Shown here piece by piece: positions 1 through 10,245 of a stretch of 64,000 nt of DNA. Position 1 is the first letter of the stretch; every line of letters begins with the position of its first letter. Source of the stretch: Cheiracanthium punctorium (taxonomy: Eukaryota; Arthropoda; Arachnida; Araneae; Cheiracanthiidae); assembly GCA_038373885.1 (NCBI GenBank), contig JAWZYV010013139.1:248001-312000 (forward strand), written 5' to 3'. A program made the translations under genes and the position numbers. A model generated the notes under the pieces. That model saw nothing but the letters and a program-made list of their open reading frames with translations, had not been told where the DNA came from and ran no database searches.

Positions 1-389
1 GTTTTTCTACAGGGCTACGACAAAGATTTCTTTTATATTATGGCCTATGGAGGAAAATTTTGGAAAGTGAGCTAGCGTTTAAACGGTACATCCGATGGAG
101 CTCAAATTGGGTATACATGTTATAAACCACCATTGTAAGACCAGTATTGATTTTGATGTTTATAGGACTTATAGTTTTTATACAGGGCTACGACAAAGAT
201 TTCTTCTACATTATGGCCTATGGGGAGAAATTCTTGAAAGTGCGCTAACGTTTAAACGGTACATTCGATCGAGCTTCAATTTGGTATATATGTTGGAATT
301 ATTCATCGATTAAAATTTATTTAAATGCTTGGTAATGATCTTAATAGTAAGTGCTCGGAAAGTCGAGTGGAGTCACTCCAGATTTTTTT
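1..389 (+). repeat. Hairpin-ended dispersed element, type A (3' part, cut by window edge)
   Basis: Two tandem copies of a unit start with GCTACGACAAAGATTTCT at 14 and 187, a period of 173 bp. After them come a unique tail and a terminal block: GGAAAGTC, a small hairpin around GGAGTCACTCC, then CAGATTTTTTT ending at 389. The same tail closes the copy at 6355-6849 and, inverted, the copy at 36718-37039. The open frame at 95-313 is just the repeat read through and has no coding signature. The element class is unknown. Confidence 0.8.
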
Positions 390-2270
390 AAAATGTATTT
401 ATATTCTATGATTTTTACTGTATCTGAAACAAAAAACTGCATGTCTCTAGCTTAGTTAGTAAAAAAGTTATAAGCGTTTATAAAATGTAAGTATCTCATA
501 AATGGTCCTTTAAATGTCCGAAAAAATACCCTTTGTGCAAAATGAATATTTTTCGCAGATCTGTGTCTTTGAAATGTCCCTTGCGACACAATTTTTGAAG
601 AAGTCTTATAAAATTCATAACAGAGACTCAAGATACATATAAGAATAAATTTTCTTATCTCTTTCCTTTTAATTTGGGTGATCCTTAAGATTATATAAAT
701 TCAATATAAGTTTATAAAAACATGAAAATTTTGTGAAAATTCAGTGTTAACGTATAAAAATACTTCCTAAAATTTTACTTTTCTACGAATCTCTAAATTA
801 ATAAGACAATTTGTTCGGAATACATTTTTGAATAATAACAAGAGAAAATTGAGGGGGGGAAAATTAAAAATTGGCGCGCAAGAGACATTTCTTCGAAATT
901 CAAATTTTTTTAAATTTAAATTTTAAAACAGTAGTTTTTTTTAGTTTTTTAAGTATTTAATTTTGTCATACTTCAAAGCATATCTATACAAAAGTTCATA
1001 ATTTTTGGTCAAAAATTAAAAAAAAAACTTTAATAACGTCCACTTTCTCCCACTAAAGTTAGGAGAAAGTTTCCTTCACCATTGGCAAAATACTAAATTG
1101 ACAATTTATTACTAAATGATAACTATAATTTTTAAGCAACGTGAAAAAATATAAATAAAAACAAATACAGGTTTGAAGGACATTATTTTTATTGTTTTCT
1201 AAACCCTGTAGTTTATGAAACAATGAAGACTGTTAAAAAACACACATAAAACGTAACAAAAAATAAAAACAATGAAAAAGAAACCGGTGTTAAAAGATGA
1301 GATAAATAAAACCAGTCACCACTATTTTGCCACACGGTTTCTTGACTGTTGAAGAAGGATGAATATTTTTTCGGTCGAAACGATCTTTCAGTTCGACAAA
1401 TAAATTTTTATGTCTGTTATTAAAGTTTTATTTATCTCACACATAAAAAGTGCTTATTAATAAGGGCACACGTTTCAGACGACAAATTTTTGTTCTTCGT
1501 CAACTGAAATCCACAAACAGCAACCAATGGTTGATCTACCTTTTCTGTGTGTTATTTTACATAACTTTAATCATTTTATCTTTCAAATATCAGTTACTTT
1601 TTCCTTGCGTTTACAACCCAGAATTTGTTTTAAACTAGCCCAAATTCATTTAACTTTGACAATTATTTTCTTCTTTCTGGGCCTTCAAATTTTTTATGAA
1701 GTGTTAATATGTCAAACTTCAATTTTGTTTAGAATGTCTGATTTTTAATTAGGTTTAAAGCACTAAACACCGCGTGCATTTCAGAGAAAGTAGATTTTGT
1801 TTGTCTTGCATTTTATGGAAAATGCAAAACGTAGCTGAATTCCTGATTGGGTGTAAAGTACTTATAAATTTTATTTGTGTGAAAGAGTGTATAAATTTCG
1901 CATAATACGTATTATTCTAAATAAAAAAACATAATAATAATAGGCTATTTTATAAATTACACATGATGCTTTAAAAAATAAGTATGCATTGAATTATCAT
2001 CGAAAATTTATTTTTCTACTTACCAGCGCAAAACTCTGTGGAAGAAATTAACGCATGTTTAGACAATATGCTTCGACCATCAAGTTTGTCTTAACTTCAT
2101 GATTAACTTCAATATAATGAAAGTAATCATGAGTGGTCGAACTGATCCCGCTATATCAACATTTAACTAATTTCAGTAATTAATGAAAGTGAGTTGTTTA
2201 AGAATTTACCTAAAATATTAAAAAGCATATTTTTTGTCACACATTTTAAATCAGATTTCATCCAAGGAGC
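390..2270. other. AT-rich stretch without a supportable gene
   Basis: No exon-like or transposase-like frame was found on either strand. The only structure noted is a 9-bp-stem hairpin at 1042-1070 (ACTTTCTCC then GGAGAAAGT, 11-nt loop). It resembles the terminal hairpins of the type A and B repeats but has no matching body around it. The overlapping 62- and 73-codon frames near 1450-1750 are hydrophobic AT-rich translations without coding signature. Confidence 0.5.
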
Positions 2271-2862
2271 GTATTTCAAACATTGGCGACTTTGAGAAAA
2301 CATGTTTTATAATTTAATTTTATACGTAACATATTTAACTAGAAATTAAGATTCAAAGCAACAAAACCGAGATATCGTTTTGTATAATAATTTATAGATA
2401 GTCGGTATAGTTATCATAAGCAAAACCCTAAAACTACAGTGAAATTTATTCAAATGACATTTCACTCAATTAGTGTATTGCAAACATTCACGGCTTTGAA
2501 AAAAGCATAATTTAATTTTATACGTAATATATGAACTAGAAATTAAGATTCAAAGCAACAAAACCGAGATATCGTTTTGTATAATAATTTATAGATAGTC
2601 GGTATAGTTAGCATAAACAAAACCCTTAAACTCCAGCGAAATTTATTCAAATGACATTTCACTCAATTAGTCTATTGTAAACATTCACGACTTTGAAAAA
2701 AACATAATTTAATTTTATACATACACATATTGAACTAGAAATTATGATGCAAAGCAACAAAACCGAGACATCGTTTTACATAATAATTTATAGATAGCCG
2801 GTACAGTTCTCTAAAAACAAAATCCTAAAACTCCCCAGTGAAGTTTATTCAAATGACATTGA
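2271..2862. repeat. Tandem repeat, three copies of ~197-199 bp
   Basis: The marker AGAAATTAAGATTCAAAGCA recurs at 2341 and 2538, and in mutated form at 2737, giving periods of 197 and 199 bp. Each unit carries AAAACCGAGATATCGTTTT followed by an AATTTATAGATAG block. Copies 1 and 2 are nearly identical; copy 3 has diverged more. Confidence 0.88.
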
Positions 2863-3184
2863 GGCAGTGATTAATGTCTTCGATTTTCCACCAATAATAA
2901 ATGTTTGCTGAACTTGCGTGAATCTCTTCCTTCCTCAGTTTTGATGCCCGAGTCAAGAGTATTTGACATTGAACAACAATTTACAAAGAAAATTTTGACA
3001 GTGATGAAGAATATCTCTTCCCAAAGAGAAGAGTAAAAGGAGAGAAATTATCCCAGGGAATTATTCAGAACTTTTCACGTGACTTCCGGAAGATAGCGGT
3101 TTACTTCTTTCGAGATATTTCTATGTGAGTAAATCAGATGATATGCAGCCGGACCCCTATTGAGCAAAGTTGTTAAATACTAAT

Positions 3185-3870
3185 AAAAAAAATGTTATAG
3201 AGGACATTCTTTAAATATACATACATTCTTTAAAATACTTTAAACTGTGATATTTTAAGTTCGTAAACATAAAACGAAATAAAACAAAAACAAACAAGAA
3301 GTATATTTGTTATACAGGAAATTCGTTAAATAGGCATGCATCTTTTAAAATAGTTTAAATTGCATTTTAAATTCGTAAGCACATAACAAAACAAAAACGC
3401 AAATAAAAAATATATTTTTACATAGGAAATTCGTTAAACAGAGATGCATTTTTAAAAATATTTTAGATTGCATTATTTTAAATTCGTCAGCACAAAACAA
3501 ACCAAAAACAGAAACAAAAAGTATATTTGTTACATATGAAATTCGTTTAATAGAGATGCTTCTTTTAAAATACTACATTATTTTAAATTCGTAAACACAC
3601 ACACAAATATATAACAAAAAGTAAATTTGTTGTATAAGAAATTCGTTAAATATAGATATTTCTTTTAAAATACTACATTATTTTAAATTCTTTAACACAC
3701 ACACAAACACGAGCAAAAAGTGTATCTGTTATATAGGAAATTTATTAAACATATATGCATATTTTAAAATACTTTAAACTACATTGATTTAAATTCACAA
3801 ACACTATACAAAACAACAAATTAAAACAATATATATAAATATATTAAATTCGTTAAACAGAGACGTACTA
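3185..3870. repeat. Degenerate tandem array, ~100-113 bp unit, about six copies
   Basis: The phrase GGAAATTCGTTAAA (or a close variant) recurs near 3317, 3425, 3538, 3637, 3736 and 3846. In each unit it is followed by a TTTTAAAATACT block and then by CACA/AACA-rich spacer. Units differ by small indels and substitutions, so this is an old AT-rich minisatellite. Confidence 0.85.
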
Positions 3871-4178
3871 AAAATTTACGTAGTCTAAAATCTTATTTTT
3901 TTTTCTCATATTTGCCAATTACTTGGCCGATATTATACTTTTGAAAGAAATGCCTTTTTATACCATTCCTCTGTTTTATTTTTTTTTTATTTTTTTTCAG
4001 ACTCTAGCGGCTTATAACTTACTTCATCGGTTTATAACTAATTTCGGACATTAATTTGACAAACACTATATTAAACTTTCTACATCTTTGAAAAATTAAA
4101 AGATTCACAAGTATCTTTGTCGTAAGCGTTTTATGGAAACAATATTATTAGTGAAGGAGAGGTAGGAAATACAAGTGT

Positions 4179-4424
4179 TCATACAGTGTGATTCTGAACT
4201 GTTCTGAAAAATATGCAAGAGGGTTGCAGTAGGAGCCGAGACCGTTTTGAATTACATAGCAATGTGGGATCGTAAACGTCGTCTTCATGTGACTGTTGAT
4301 AATCATTTTCGAATAATAGTGAACTTTCCGACCGTGCTTCGTCAACAACCAATGGATCATTTACAGAAAAATCATTTGAATAAAATTGATTATTAACTGG
4401 ATTGCTTTTTAAAGTAGGGAATAT
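4179..4424 (-). CDS. Possible orphan exon or decayed coding fragment, unknown
   Basis: On the minus strand a frame stays open for 81 codons from a stop near 4425 to a stop at 4179-4181, with no ATG. Its translation is rich in Asp, Glu and Ser (for example NDPLVVDEARSESSLLFEND, then NSKRSRLLLQ). This is unusual for AT-rich noncoding DNA, where chance frames here read as Phe/Leu/Ile/Asn. A GTATGA donor-like site overlaps the end. I see no strong acceptor upstream and recognise no family. It could be an internal exon, a pseudogene piece or chance. Confidence 0.22.
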   Translation of the reverse strand: MFPTLKSNPVNNQFYSNDFSVNDPLVVDEARSESSLLFENDYQQSHEDDVYDPTLLCNSKRSRLLLQPSCIFFRTVQNHTV

Positions 4425-4452
4425 TTATATTGACAGCAAAATTGACAATTAA

Positions 4453-5031
4453 CCCGTTTGTGCCCAGATATTTTTGAAACTTTCTTCGAAATTTGCTAAT
4501 ACCAGCAATAATAGATAAATTTCGGATGTCAACTTCTTGAACAAGGGATGATTTCTTTTAACCCTTTGAGGCGCAACCCTTTCCCAATGCTGAAAAAAGG
4601 GCAGTCGTTGCCCTTTTTTCAGCATCGGTCAATCTATCCAGCTTTTCTCGCATTCTTCCATTTTTCAGCAGATGTCAGTGCTGTTAAAAATAATCGCGAC
4701 AATTTTTTTACGGGAAATGACGTGCTAAAAAGTAAAGGATTATCGTGGAGCTATGTCACTCGCAGCTATTTTTATAGAAATAAAATCTATTCTTCGTGAC
4801 TGGCAACAATCAAAACGTCAGAGTTTGGTGTTCCCAGAGCGGGAGCACTGCACGTTAAAGGGTTAAAATATTTATGTATAAAATTGAAATGTCGATATTC
4901 TACTGGGTCATGTTAAAATCTGTTGTGGCGTTGAGTTCAATATTCGTGAATAAAGCGTAGGAAAAATAAATAACGTTTTCGACTGATAGCGAAAGTGCCG
5001 TCCCAAAAAAGGGACGCTTGGCATGAATAGG
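4453..5031 (+). mobile_element. piggyBac-like TTAA MITE, family P2, carrying a nested P1 element
   Basis: The left edge is TTAA (4449-4452) followed by CCCGTTTGTGCC; the right edge is GGCATGAATAGG and a degraded TTAA. The two other copies (37670-37945 plus, 43356-43631 minus) are each 276 bp and have intact TTAA on both sides with termini reading CCCATTTATGCC. This copy is longer only because a P1 element sits inside it at 4562-4862. A subterminal hairpin GTCCC...GGGAC lies near the right end. No transposase is encoded. The piggyBac assignment rests on the TTAA target and CCC-starting termini. Confidence 0.88.
4562..4862 (+). mobile_element. piggyBac-like TTAA MITE, family P1 (nested in P2)
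   Basis: It begins CCCTTTGAGGC and ends GTTAAAGGG, with TTAA on both sides (4558-4561, 4863-4866). A subterminal near-palindrome, GTTCCCAGAGCGGGAGCAC, lies near the right end. Near the left end a short inverted repeat (ATGCTGAAAAAAGGGCA and its complement) is the remnant of a longer palindrome seen in other copies. The uninterrupted P2 copy at 37670 reads TTTCTTTTAAAATC where this one has two TTAAs around the insert. The open frame inside is not preserved in the copy at 8506, so it is not coding. Confidence 0.92.
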
Positions 5032-5205
5032 TAAAAAGATTATCAATTAAATGAAATCGACGTTTCTGACTCTACATTACTGAGTGATTCTTAACCATCT
5101 TGGATCCCTCTACACACGTTACATGCGGTTTACGTGAATCAATCTGCAAACTTTTGCTATAAAATGTTAGAACTGGACAAAATCACTGAGCGTGAAGGAA
5201 CAATA

Positions 5206-5734
5206 CGAGGCTTGTCTGGAACGTAAGTTTCAAACGTCCACTAAAAAGGAACGAAACACTATTACCTAAAAAGATTTGCTGCAAAATGTACAGGAATATT
5301 TCAGCTACTTCTCACCATAAGCCCCCCCTCCAGCTTTAACACTTGTCATGCCGTGGGATAAGCGTTTCTAGTCCAGTGTCATAGAAGTCCTCTACCTCAG
5401 ACACTTCCCAGATATTTTGCTGGAAGGTGTTTGACCATCCACCCTATAGTGCCGATCTTGCTCTCAGCGACATGCACCTGAAGAAATTCCTGTCCGGGCG
5501 TCACTTGTTTGCTCACAGACGAAGACTGCATATAGCTGGATCAATTCTCAGGTGGCAGACTTCTATGACACTGGACTTCAAGAACTTATTCCCCGGTAGA
5601 GTAAGAATTCCATTTATTCTAATGTTTAGAAGTAGCTGAAGTAACGTTGCATTTTTTGCAATAATTTTTTTCAGATAATAATATTTTGTTCCTTTTAATT
5701 GGCCTTGTGAAACTTACTTTCCGGGCAACTCTCG
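5206..5734 (+). mobile_element. Fold-back mariner derivative
   Basis: Flanked by TA (5204-5205, 5735-5736). The ends are CGAGGCTTGTCTGGAACGT and the inverted form of CGAGAGTTGCCCGGAAAGT. The left ~200 bp is an inverted, diverged copy of the right ~200 bp: read on the minus strand it gives EDFYDTGLETLIPRHDK, while the right arm on the plus strand gives the matching ADFYDTGLQELIPR. So this is two mariner 3' ends facing outward around one piece of transposase. It cannot encode a functional enzyme. Confidence 0.85.
5405..5639 (+). pseudogene. Mariner transposase C-terminal fragment
   Basis: The frame reads VFDHPPYSADLALSDMHLKK, the signature around the last catalytic Asp of mariner transposases (usually HPPYSPDLAPSD), then KFLSG. 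The usual Pro before DL and Pro before SD are both replaced by Ala or Leu, part of the middle is missing, and the frame shifts before the FYDTG motif. The N-terminal DNA-binding domain and first two catalytic Asp regions are absent. Confidence 0.85.
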
Positions 5735-5736
5735 TA

Positions 5737-6354
5737 CACCATCTCAAAAAAGTATTCGAGTAAAAGTCAAACTTTATATATTGGTGTCATGTATTAAAAA
5801 TTATTTATTATAAAATATGAATCGGATTATAATTTTTCATGTTTCAGTCTAGTTGTGGGTTTTTCAAAAACTGATAAATTAATTCGCTAGAAAAAATAGA
5901 AAATTTCGCTTGTACTTAAATACTTTTTGAGAGGGTGTAGTTTAGTAATTTTTTCTTAAATGCGGTAGAAAAGACCAGCACTTTATATTAAATATTTCAC
6001 CAGCCCAAAAGGGTAAAAGTCAGAATTGGTTGTTCAGAAAGTGACACTTCCAGCCAATTAGTTAGTTCCGCAACAACCATTAACTGAACTATTAACTACT
6101 ATAACTAAGCAGGTTTCAATTTAATTAACGTTTCAGAAAACCTCAAATGAAAATCGCGAAGCTCATCAATAAATCTGCCTTAAGCATACATACCCAAGTA
6201 CTTAATCACGTGCTAAGAGCATGTTAATTAAGCAGTCAAGGGGTGTTACTTGGGGATTTCAGAAATCTATCACATGAGTGTGCAAGGAGCTGATTAGTAT
6301 ATGGATATCACAATTAAAATATCAGCTTTGTAAAATTTTGATAAATTTACATTA
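5737..6354. other. Intergenic stretch, nothing recognised
   Basis: AT-rich sequence with no supportable coding frame, terminal repeats or array. Confidence 0.45.
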
Positions 6355-6849
6355 TTACTTTCCGAACATGTACCATGTAAGGAAAGTATTCTAATCATGA
6401 AAAAATTCGACTTCGAAATTTAGGTGTATTTACACGTTTTGAGGTCTTCTGAATTCATTAATGCTATTTTTACGAGATGTATGTATGTGTGTGTGTGAGT
6501 GTGTATGTGGGTGTGTGTATGTGAGTGAACACGATAGCTCCTAAACGAGGCATTCTATTAGGCTCAAATTGGGTATTTATGTTATAAACCACGGCCGTAA
6601 GACCGGTATTGATTTTGGTGCATATATGACTAATAGTTTTTCAACAGGGCTACGACAAACATTTCTTTTACATAATGACATATGGGGAGAAATTTTAGAA
6701 AGTGGGCTAGCATTTAAACGGCGCATTCGATTGATCTTCAATTTGGTATATATGTTTGAATTATTCATCGATTAAAATTTATTTAAATGCTGGGTAATGA
6801 TCTTAATCGTAAGTTTTCGGAAAGTCGAGGAGTCACTCCAGATTTTTTT
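6355..6849 (+). repeat. Hairpin-ended dispersed element, type A (complete copy)
   Basis: It starts with a hairpin, TTACTTTCC, 15-17 nt of loop, GGAAAGTA. Then come an AT-rich leader with CGACTTCGAAATT, a GT-rich microsatellite (about 6480-6530), roughly one and a half units of the 173-bp repeat, and the common terminus GGAAAGTC + GGAGTCACTCC + CAGATTTTTTT. The copy at 36718-37039 has the same start and end in inverse orientation, which fixes both boundaries. No obvious target duplication or protein. Class unknown. Confidence 0.85.
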
Positions 6850-7084
6850 AAATGAAATATTAAATTTTTGCTACATGCATGAAACAATATTGCATACACA
6901 TATTCCTAAGTTTTACTATTTAAAATATTTGAACTCAAAAAAAAACAAAAAATTACCGGCAACATTCCAAAAAATAAATTGAGTGCCAAATACAATTTTA
7001 AGTAATTAAAATTTTGTAAAATAAGGCACAATTCTTTTTTTTCAACAGGAAGGCACTTGCCGATTAGGAATTGTCCACTACAAC

Positions 7085-7215
7085 TGCCCGAAGGTATTGT
7101 GGGCACTTTATTATGGGGGCACCCAGTGGACGGCCAACGTTACTCCCTATGAACGGACGGACACGTTAACATCCACACCCAAGCCGGGATTCGAACCCGA
7201 AAACAAGGCGTGATA
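7085..7215 (-). mobile_element. tRNA-derived SINE fragment
   Basis: On the minus strand there is a Pol III B box, GGGTTCGAATCCCGG, followed by GTGTGGATGTTAACGTGTCC. The body aligns with the SINE at 37045-37262 (both have ACACCCAA next to the B box on the plus strand). The A-box side is lost in a TTTG repeat near 7220. No tRNA acceptor stem forms. Confidence 0.65.
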
Positions 7216-7242
7216 GATTTGTTGTTTGTTTGTTTGTTTGAG

Positions 7243-7830
7243 TGATTATGGCAACACTACGCTAGGGCGATCTGCCAAGGATAAGGGGTGCCTTGGTAGG
7301 AGGACTTTCTAAGGGGGTTCTAACGCGTATTCACGTTACATCTTTAAAAAACCTACCAATACTCCAGACCGTTAGATCGACAGCCGCACGATGGAACCCG
7401 AACCCGGGACCTTCACACTTTGGTCGTCTCCCATTTTCCACGCTTAAACCAAACGAGCGAAATTCGATCAGTCGGAGCGATTTTTGGCACAGTTTTCAAA
7501 AGTTCGCTTCTCCTTTAGGAGCGTTTTTCGATCACAAGAGCGGAGCGAAATATAACAAGAAGCGAGTAGGGGAATTCTCAGAAAAAAAAAAACGAAGCGA
7601 GGAGGGGGATTCTCAGAAAAAAGAAGAGAGGAGGAGAATTCTCAGAAAAAAGACTACTTAAAGAGCACTTTTGCGGAAATACCGGTGTCCGCAATTATCG
7701 TATTTTTTCGCTCTTTGGGTTTAAGCGTGTTTATATAACCACTCTATTATAGTGCGGCCGAGGTGTGATACAATGGTTCTTAAGCCACTACATCACGTGG
7801 GCGGCAAAAAACACCCATAAAATGTACTTA
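7243..7830 (-). mobile_element. tRNA-derived SINE split by a TIR element
   Basis: The inverted body (CTTGGTAGGAGGACTTTCTA, CGTATTCACGTTAC, CCGAACCCGGGACCTTCACA) matches the plus-strand SINE at 35362-35606. The B box is GGTTCGGGTTCC on the minus strand. The match stops at 7438 within CCATTTTC and resumes after 7730 as diverged AACCACT and further head sequence. The A-box region is poorly preserved. Coordinates include the 291-bp inserted element. Confidence 0.75.
7439..7729. mobile_element. TIR element (MITE) with 3-bp target, inserted in a SINE
   Basis: The ends are inverted copies of CACGCTTAAACC...GAGCGAAA: left at 7439, right as TTTTTTCGCTC...GGTTTAAGCGTG ending at 7729. Flanks are TTC and TTT, consistent with a 3-bp target duplication that has mutated once; the intact SINE at 35362 shows the undivided sequence. 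The interior carries three ~34-bp purine-rich repeats around GAATTCTCAGAAAAAA. CAC-starting termini and a 3-bp target point loosely to the CACTA/CMC group. Confidence 0.7.
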
Positions 7831-8039
7831 TCAATCTGGACAAGGGTTTCGGGCGAAAAATTCTTCAACCTTCGTCTGCAGCAGCAAAAGACCATCGACA
7901 GACTGGGACTGGGGATTGAAAAAAGTAAATAGAAAACAAAAGCGGTGAGAGAGCTTTTAGTCGGAAGAAGGAAAAAGCAAGAAACCAGACAGAATGAGAT
8001 AAAAGGGAAGGGAAGAGGGTAAAAAAATAAAATGTAGGA

Positions 8040-8480
8040 TCAGCAGCGCTGCTGGAATATCGCCGTTTTTTCTAAACGAACATCTGTTTCTTTTTCGTGA
8101 TGTCAATTGAAGAAATTTCTTCAGATTCAACGAATTTTTTTCCTCTTTAGGTTTTTGTAAAGAATTTACAGAAATATAACGTTCCCAAAGAGTACGGAAA
8201 ATATTCGTTGCAAAATGAGGGTAAATTAGGTGTATAAAGATGCACTTTCGAAAATTATTCCTGCAGTTCGCGAAAATTTTTTCTGGCAGCTGTGCTGCTG
8301 GAATATTTCCGTTATTTGAGTATATTCCTTATTTTCTTTTTCTAAAGTCATTCGAAGAAACTTCTTCAGATTCAAAGAATTTTTCTTCTCTACGTCAGAT
8401 TTCGGAAAGGCGCTTTCACGAAAGTATTACGTTCCCATGAACAATATTCGCTGAAAAATGTGGGATAAATTAGTATATAT
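8040..8480. repeat. Dispersed repeat R, two tandem units of ~220 bp
   Basis: Each unit has a block near GCAGCNGTGCTGCTGGAATAT, then a GAAGAAA...TTCAGATTCAA block, a TTCCTCTT tract, ACGTTCCCA and a GATAAATTAG-like end. The same two-unit arrangement recurs at 32910-33345, where ACGTTTCC and GGATAAATTAGTGTATA are conserved. No terminal repeats or protein seen. Confidence 0.75.
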
Positions 8481-8505
8481 TTTTTATGAGAGTGCAGCTA
8501 TTTAA

Positions 8506-8868
8506 CTCTTTGAGGCCCAACCCTTTCATAATACTGAAAAAGGGCGGCCGTTGCCATCGCTCGACTTAACTACGAGTCGAGTTAAGTCGTAGTTAAGTCG
8601 AGCGATGGCAACGGATGCCCTTTTTCCAGCATTGGACAATCTATCCAGCTGTTTTCGCATTCTTCCATTTTTCAGCAGATGTCAATGCTGTTAAAAATAA
8701 TCGTGAGAATTATTTTACGTGAAATGACGTGCTAAAAATAAAGGATTCTCGTGGAGCTATGTCACCCGCAACTATTTTTATAGAAATAGAATATATTCTT
8801 CGTGACTGGCAACAGTCAAAGCGTCAGAATTTTGTGTTCCCAGAGCGGGAACACTGCGCGTTAAAGGG
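8506..8868 (+). mobile_element. piggyBac-like TTAA MITE, family P1
   Basis: TTAA on both sides (8502-8505, 8869-8872). Ends CTCTTTGAGGC and GCGCGTTAAAGGG. The subterminal hairpin is GTTCCC-AGAGC-GGGAAC. Near the left end is a palindrome with ~25-bp arms (GCTCGACTTAACTACGA and complement) around an 11-nt loop, a reduced form of the long palindrome at 41812-42325. The frame that is open in some other copies has a stop here. Confidence 0.92.
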
Positions 8869-8879
8869 TTAAAGCAATT

Positions 8880-9050
8880 GGCTCCTGCTTTCTTCCTGCT
8901 TCATATGCAAACAATATTTTTACTAAACTAAAGAAGAAGAAAATTATCATTATTGATCTTTTTTTTCACACACACGTTGCATTTTTTTTCATTTGAATAA
9001 ATAACTGACACTGCCGAAAAATCGCCAAACATGGCAACCGTGATACGTGA
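8880..9050. repeat. Fragment related to the Helitron body repeats at 22-24 kb
   Basis: The order TTCCTGCT, CATGCAAACAATATT, then GCCGAAAAATCGCCAAACAT and GGCAACCGTGAT parallels 22150-22325 and 24055-24215 (GCAAAATCGCCACACATGGC there). About 170 bp of similarity; no terminus is present. Confidence 0.55.
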
Positions 9051-9411
9051 ATCTATTTTGAAAGTAGATAAAAATGCGCTTTAGCAAAATTACCGACAGA
9101 TTTGCAATGAATTTCAAAAGCAGCAAATGAATTTCCACGAACGCATGCAAGAAATATTCATTAGCATATATACTTACTCAAAACGAGTACCAGCTGAGGC
9201 TTAAAGTCATTAAAAAACTTGTTTAAAATTAAGTTTTAAAGTATGACTTTAAGCCTAATTGATATTAATATCACAATATTAAAACCCCAATACGAAATAA
9301 CATATTCGGAATTACCTCTCACTTAGATTGGTATTTGAGCGTTTTTCCTTCCAGACATTATAACCTCTGCATTAGCTCTTCTCGAGAGGTGATGGGTTTT
9401 AATTAGAAACC

Positions 9412-9560
9412 CGCTAATAACTTGATAAACTAACCTAAATTCGGTCTCGCTAGGGAGTTTTATCTGAAAGGCTCCGGTAAATCCGCGCCTGCAAACTTAA
9501 TGGCATGTTTATAGGAGGCGTGAAACACACGTTCTAAAGGAAATCGTTTCTTAATCTTTG
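9412..9560 (+). repeat. Dispersed module M, copy 1
   Basis: The string CCGCTAATAACTTGATAAA opens a ~130-bp block that recurs in recognisable order at 20128, 27408, 31735, 32100 and 32498: CTAATAA, TGATAAA, a variable core, GAAAG...TCGG or similar, then TTTAAT or TTAGA. Identity is modest. No promoter boxes, tail or protein seen, so its nature is unknown. Confidence 0.45.
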
Positions 9561-9668
9561 CGGGGGAAAGACGCTGTTTGCGTTGATTTAAGGTTTTCGA
9601 ATTGTGTGAGTTAGTGGATTTAAAGACTGCGGCAGTCTGGATTAAGTTATGTAATGCGCAAATAAATA

Positions 9669-9724
9669 AATAAATGATGCCAAACGATATTTTTGCGCCA
9701 AATTTGGCGACGCGCAGCACTTAA
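9669..9724. repeat. 56-bp perfect repeat, copy 1 (partner at 14841)
   Basis: From AATAAATGATGCC to GCAGCACTTAA this is identical, base for base, to 14841-14896. It contains the palindrome CGCCAAATTTGGCG and an E2F-like TTTTGCGCCAAA. Flanks do not match. Confidence 0.9.
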
Positions 9725-9784
9725 ATCTGAAGAGATTTTACTTCAGTGGTTTAGGCAAGGCTACGCGATTTAAGGAATTTAAAT

Positions 9785-9960
9785 TTACCTAGGGGTTATC
9801 TACCTAAGGGGGCAGGTGATACCTGGGTAGGAGGATCTTTTTAAAGGGTTTCTAAGGCGTATTCACGTTACTTCTGGAGACCGCCCCAAATTCCAGACTG
9901 TTACATGAACAGTCGCGGGATAGCCAGAATTCAAGACCCTTCATACTTCGGAGAGATTTC
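9785..9960 (-). mobile_element. Diverged tRNA-derived SINE fragment
   Basis: GGGTAGGAGGATCTTT, TTTCTAAGGCGTATTCACG, CAGACTGTTA and TCAAGACCCTTCA follow the order of the inverted SINE at 7243. The B-box region has decayed (CAGAATTCAAGACC on the plus strand). Confidence 0.65.
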
Positions 9961-10085
9961 AGAGATAATCCTAGAAAAAGCTGCATATCACATATATGTC
10001 GTCATTTAATTTTGCAAGACCCTTAAAAAGAACTTAAAAAAAAAATTCTAACATTTAACTCAAGAGTATAGTGTTACGAACCTTT

Positions 10086-10245
10086 ATACCGGGTGATTCA
10101 CAATAGATGTTAAGGCGATTATTTTTTAAACCGAATTGGAAGTGATCGAAACATACTTCCAATTAAAAAAGTTCGTCCAATTAAAAGAAGCTTTCAGATA
10201 TGACATTTTTTTACTGGGGGTTGTATCCGCTCTCATATTAAACGA
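10086..10245 (+). repeat. Dispersed repeat X, copy 1
   Basis: GGGTGATTCACAATAGATGT through ACTGGGGGTTGTAT is the reverse complement of 17999-18128, with a shared GGAAGT...CGAAACATACTTCC core. It continues to CATATTAAACGAG, matching the target site of the TTAA element P3 in the 15.3-18.1 kb copy, but uninterrupted here. Confidence 0.75.

Noticed and set aside
4548..4799. Open frame in P1 copies ending HFSADV..VKNN...SWSYVTRNYFYRN
   Set aside because: Shared with copies at 42002 and 49000, but the 8506 copy has an in-frame stop and others have indels. It is MITE body sequence, not a protein.
7180..7200. Possible tRNA gene around GGGTTCGAATCCC (minus strand)
   Set aside because: Only a T-arm-like B box is present; there is no acceptor stem or matching 5' half. 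It is a SINE.
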